The notes under the pieces were generated by a model. That model had not been told where the DNA came from, searched no databases, and worked only from the letters and a program-made list of their open reading frames with translations. The position numbers and the translations under genes were made by a program. Of a DNA stretch of 7,847 nucleotides, positions 5,011 through 7,847 are shown in pieces. The stretch is from the NCBI GenBank assembly GCA_934277865.1, contig CAKQVW010000129.1, positions 1 to 7,847 on the forward strand. The letters are read 5' to 3'. The first letter of the stretch is position 1, and each line of letters opens with the position of its first letter. Source of the stretch: an uncultured Pseudobdellovibrionaceae bacterium. GTDB taxonomy: Bacteria > Bdellovibrionota > Bdellovibrionia > Bdellovibrionales > JAMPXM01.

Positions 5011-7847
5011 ATGCGTTTAAGTGCGCGTTTCGCGGTTACGGCCATTTTGGGACTGATTCCAGGGTTCACGGTATTTTTCGCAGATCTGGCCTCGGCGCAG
5101 GAGATTTTGTCGGTCACGCCAAGCGGAGCTGTTCGAGCGGCGCAACAGGTTTTGGTGAAGTACTCACACGAGATGGTGCCGTTGGGAGATCCGAAAGCCA
5201 AGGCGCCGGTGGAAGTGTCTTGCAAAACACCCGGTACAACAAAGGTGGTCAGTTACCCAGGTTCAGGGCGCTGGGTGGATTCCAAAGTGTATTCGTATGA
5301 CTTCAATCAACCGCTGCCAACGGGTGTGCGTTGTCAGGTGGTGGTGAAGACCACGACGACTTTGGCTGGCGCTCAGCTGAAACATGCGGGCCTCTACGAG
5401 TTCTCCACAGGTGGACCGACGATTCTTCGATACTCGCCACAGTATGGCCATGTCGAACCCGGGCAATACTTTGTTTTCGAATTTGATGCAGCCATGGACA
5501 AGACGTCGATCGAAAGTCAGGTCTACTTTGAATCAAGTAAATCGATCGCAAGCCCAATCAAAGCACGCGTGATTGCGGGGGCCGAGCGCGAGCAGGTGCT
5601 AAACACGGTGCTTCGAAGCGATTGGCAGTGGAGCAAATATCGCGAGCTTTTGGAAAAAGGTGGAGCGATTAAAGCCAGCAAAGAGTTTGATCGCTTCGTG
5701 ATTCTGGCCGGTGTGACGAAGTTTCCGGAAGACAGTCAGATCGCGATTGTGTGGCCAAAGGGTGTGTTGTCGACGTCCAAGGTCCCGACGAGCGAGATCT
5801 TCAAACAGCAATTTGCGGTGATGGAAGAGTTCACGGCGAAGTTTAGCTGCGATCGTGTGAATCCGGATCGGCCCTGTAACCCGATCCTGAACATGCGCTT
5901 GGATTTCTCATCCTCGATCAAGAGAAAGGTGCTTCAAGGTGCCCAGCTGGTAGGCCCCAAGGGGCAGGTTTGGAAGCCAATTGAGTTGGTGAATGCTCCC
6001 AATAGCCGCGAAAAGCTCGATCCGGAATCCGGTGTTAGCTATCTGACTTTCAAAGCGCCATTTCCAGCGCAAACCGAGTTCAAGGTCGTCTTGCCGAAAT
6101 CGGTGCAAGACGAAATTGGCCGCGGACTTGTGAATCAAGACAAGTTTCCCTTGGCCGTGAAAACCGACGAGTTTTCGCCGCTGGTGAAGTTTGCAGCTCC
6201 CTTTGGAATTTTGGAGCTTCATGCGGATCCGGTTTTGCCCGTGTCGGTTCGCAATGTGGAAAAAAATCTGGCCGCCGCCACGGTTGGCTATCCTGCCAAG
6301 ACCATCAACATCAACTCGAAATCGACTCCCAAGGAGATCATCGAGTACTACCGAATCGTGAACGACAAGGACTGGGGTTACGGCGATGAGCCACGTCGCA
6401 CTCGTGGCGCGTCCGTGTTTGCAGATCTCCGTTCGGCGAAATCGTTTCAAGTTCCTCGTCCAGGAACGGATCGTGATTTTGAACTGATCGGAATCCCTCT
6501 GAAAGAACCAGGTCTGCACATCGTGGAGGTGCAAAGCCCGCGACTGGGTGAGGCACTCTTGGAAGGTGGCACGATGTACGTCGCCTCGGCGGCCTTGGTC
6601 ACGAATCTTTCGGTGCATTTCAAACGAGGACGAGACTCCTCGCTGGTGTGGGTGACGACTTTGGACAAAGCTCAAGTCGTGGCCGGTGCAGAGGTCAGCA
6701 TCCTGGATGGCGACGGTCACCCAGTCGTCCAAGGTAAGACTGACCAACAGGGGATGTTTCGAACGAGCGCCAAACTTCCGTGCGCGTGGGACGACCAACA
6801 GGGCACTTATGGCGAGCGCTGCGAGCTTTTTGTATTTGCAAAGTCCGGAAACGATTTTAGTTTTGTCTCATCGAATTGGAACAAGGGAATCGAGCAATAC
6901 CGATTCAGTTTGAATTCGGAGTACCTTCGTGCGCCATGGGGACCACTTTCGGCCCATGCGGTATTGGATCGCGCCGTGATCCAAGCTGGTGAAACCTTGA
7001 ATTTTAAAGTTTTCTTGCGCGATCGCACGCAAGACGGGTTTCGACATTTCCCTCAAAACCGTGCGCCAAAGCGATTGACGATCACACACAATGCGACCGG
7101 AAAGGTTTTCGAACTTCCGATCAAGTTTGATGCGGCGACAGGAACTATCGCCTCACAATTTGCAGTTCCGAAAACGGCAAGTTTTGGCTTTTATGAGATC
7201 AAACTTTCGCAAAGGCCGCTGCGGCAAAAGGCAACTGCCGCGGATGGTGACAATGAATACGACTGGGATGCCCAGTCGGTTGGGAATTTTGTCGTCGAAG
7301 AGTACCGACTGCCGCTGATGGAAAGCACGGTCAAGATTCAAGGTGAAAATGCCGTGCAGCCAGGAGCGCTGAAGGTCGATCTCTCGGCGAACTACTTGTC
7401 CGGCGGACCGGCGCGCGAGTTACCAGTGAAAATTCGTGCCGCGTTAGAGAGAGACTCGTTTCGTCCGGAGTTTCCTGGTGCGGACGAATACACCTTCTTT
7501 TCGAAAACGATTCGCCTAGGCACATCGGCACGGTCTCAAGAGAGCAATCAGGAAGCGGATCTTAATTTTGTTTCCAATCAGTCGTTGAAGTTAGACGGAA
7601 ACGGCGGAGCCTCGATCATGATCAACGGCCTTCCGACCGTGTTGGCTGTTCGATCGTTGAATGTGGAAATGGAGTACCGCGATCCCAATGGTGAAGTGAA
7701 GACGGGCCGAGGGCACGTGCGGCTTTTGCCAAGTGATTTGATTGTGGGCCTTAAGTCCGAGTCGTGGCTTGCCAAAGGTGGCCAGGCCAAAGTGGGCGGT
7801 GTCGTCGTTCGTCCAAATGGTCAAAAGGTTCCGGGAGTGAAGTACAC
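5011..7847 (+). CDS. Bacterial alpha-2-macroglobulin family protein, N-terminal part (runs off the window)
   Basis: The frame is open for 945 codons and continues past the right edge. Bacterial alpha-2-macroglobulins are large envelope proteins thought to trap attacking proteases. Residues 1-29 are a Sec signal peptide with cleavage after ASA before QE; there is no lipobox Cys, unlike the lipoprotein form of E. coli (YfhM), so a soluble periplasmic or secreted protein is expected. Family hallmarks in order: TTLDKAQVVAGAEVSILD with the later KTDQQGMF (macroglobulin-like domain, about 549-583); DRAVIQAGET (653-662), matching the usual DRxxYRPGET; FVVEEYRLP (760-768), matching the F.VEEYR.P signature; and ANYLSGGPA (793-801). 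About 530 residues precede these, fitting the large bacterial type of 1500-2000 aa. Six cysteines occur in three close pairs (71/108, 280/289, 591/604), consistent with disulfides. The bait region and any thioester CxEQ motif lie outside the window. A pbpC neighbour, common for this family, is not visible upstream. Confidence 0.9.
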   Translation, partial: MRLSARFAVTAILGLIPGFTVFFADLASAQEILSVTPSGAVRAAQQVLVKYSHEMVPLGDPKAKAPVEVSCKTPGTTKVVSYPGSGRWVDSKVYSYDFNQPLPTGVRCQVVVKTTTTLAGAQLKHAGLYEFSTGGPTILRYSPQYGHVEPGQYFVFEFDAAMDKTSIESQVYFESSKSIASPIKARVIAGAEREQVLNTVLRSDWQWSKYRELLEKGGAIKASKEFDRFVILAGVTKFPEDSQIAIVWPKGVLSTSKVPTSEIFKQQFAVMEEFTAKFSCDRVNPDRPCNPILNMRLDFSSSIKRKVLQGAQLVGPKGQVWKPIELVNAPNSREKLDPESGVSYLTFKAPFPAQTEFKVVLPKSVQDEIGRGLVNQDKFPLAVKTDEFSPLVKFAAPFGILELHADPVLPVSVRNVEKNLAAATVGYPAKTININSKSTPKEIIEYYRIVNDKDWGYGDEPRRTRGASVFADLRSAKSFQVPRPGTDRDFELIGIPLKEPGLHIVEVQSPRLGEALLEGGTMYVASAALVTNLSVHFKRGRDSSLVWVTTLDKAQVVAGAEVSILDGDGHPVVQGKTDQQGMFRTSAKLPCAWDDQQGTYGERCELFVFAKSGNDFSFVSSNWNKGIEQYRFSLNSEYLRAPWGPLSAHAVLDRAVIQAGETLNFKVFLRDRTQDGFRHFPQNRAPKRLTITHNATGKVFELPIKFDAATGTIASQFAVPKTASFGFYEIKLSQRPLRQKATAADGDNEYDWDAQSVGNFVVEEYRLPLMESTVKIQGENAVQPGALKVDLSANYLSGGPARELPVKIRAALERDSFRPEFPGADEYTFFSKTIRLGTSARSQESNQEADLNFVSNQSLKLDGNGGASIMINGLPTVLAVRSLNVEMEYRDPNGEVKTGRGHVRLLPSDLIVGLKSESWLAKGGQAKVGGVVVRPNGQKVPGVKY

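Noticed and set aside
5908..6798. Long open minus-strand frame of 296 codons
   Set aside because: It lies wholly inside the macroglobulin gene in antisense and has no recognisable domain; the plus-strand frame carries clear family motifs.

Overview
The window most likely comes from a Gram-negative bacterium of mid GC content. A predatory or Bdellovibrionota-like lineage is my best guess. That guess rests on several small exported orphan proteins, a very large exported alpha-2-macroglobulin-family protein, strong GGAGG-type ribosome binding sites and balanced codon use. It is an inference from style, since no taxonomic marker lies in the window.

Layout. (1) Positions 1-2498 hold four small genes for exported proteins I do not recognise: one on the minus strand (89-361) and three on the plus strand (705-1226, 1379-1798, 1959-2498). 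Each has a clear Sec signal peptide, and each mature part has exactly two cysteines. (2) Positions 2518-4717 hold a compact minus-strand cluster, probably one operon, transcribed in the order EVE-domain protein, DusC-type tRNA-dihydrouridine synthase, glutaredoxin 3, YciH/SUI1 translation factor. Spacings are 18 bp, 17 bp and a 4-bp ATGA overlap. (3) Positions 4718-5010 form a divergent intergenic region with two tandem copies of a 56-bp repeat, each carrying a strong hairpin. (4) From 5011 to the right edge runs an uninterrupted 945-codon reading frame, the N-terminal part of a bacterial alpha-2-macroglobulin. It leaves the window before its thioester region.

How the parts fit. The operon is housekeeping in character: tRNA modification, a modified-base reader domain, thiol redox and translation initiation fidelity. 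The macroglobulin and the four small proteins act outside the cytoplasm. The macroglobulin's six visible cysteines fall into three close pairs, so disulfide-bonded exported proteins are a shared theme. The least explained parts are the small exported proteins and the repeat. I see no phage genes, transposase, CRISPR array or RNA gene.
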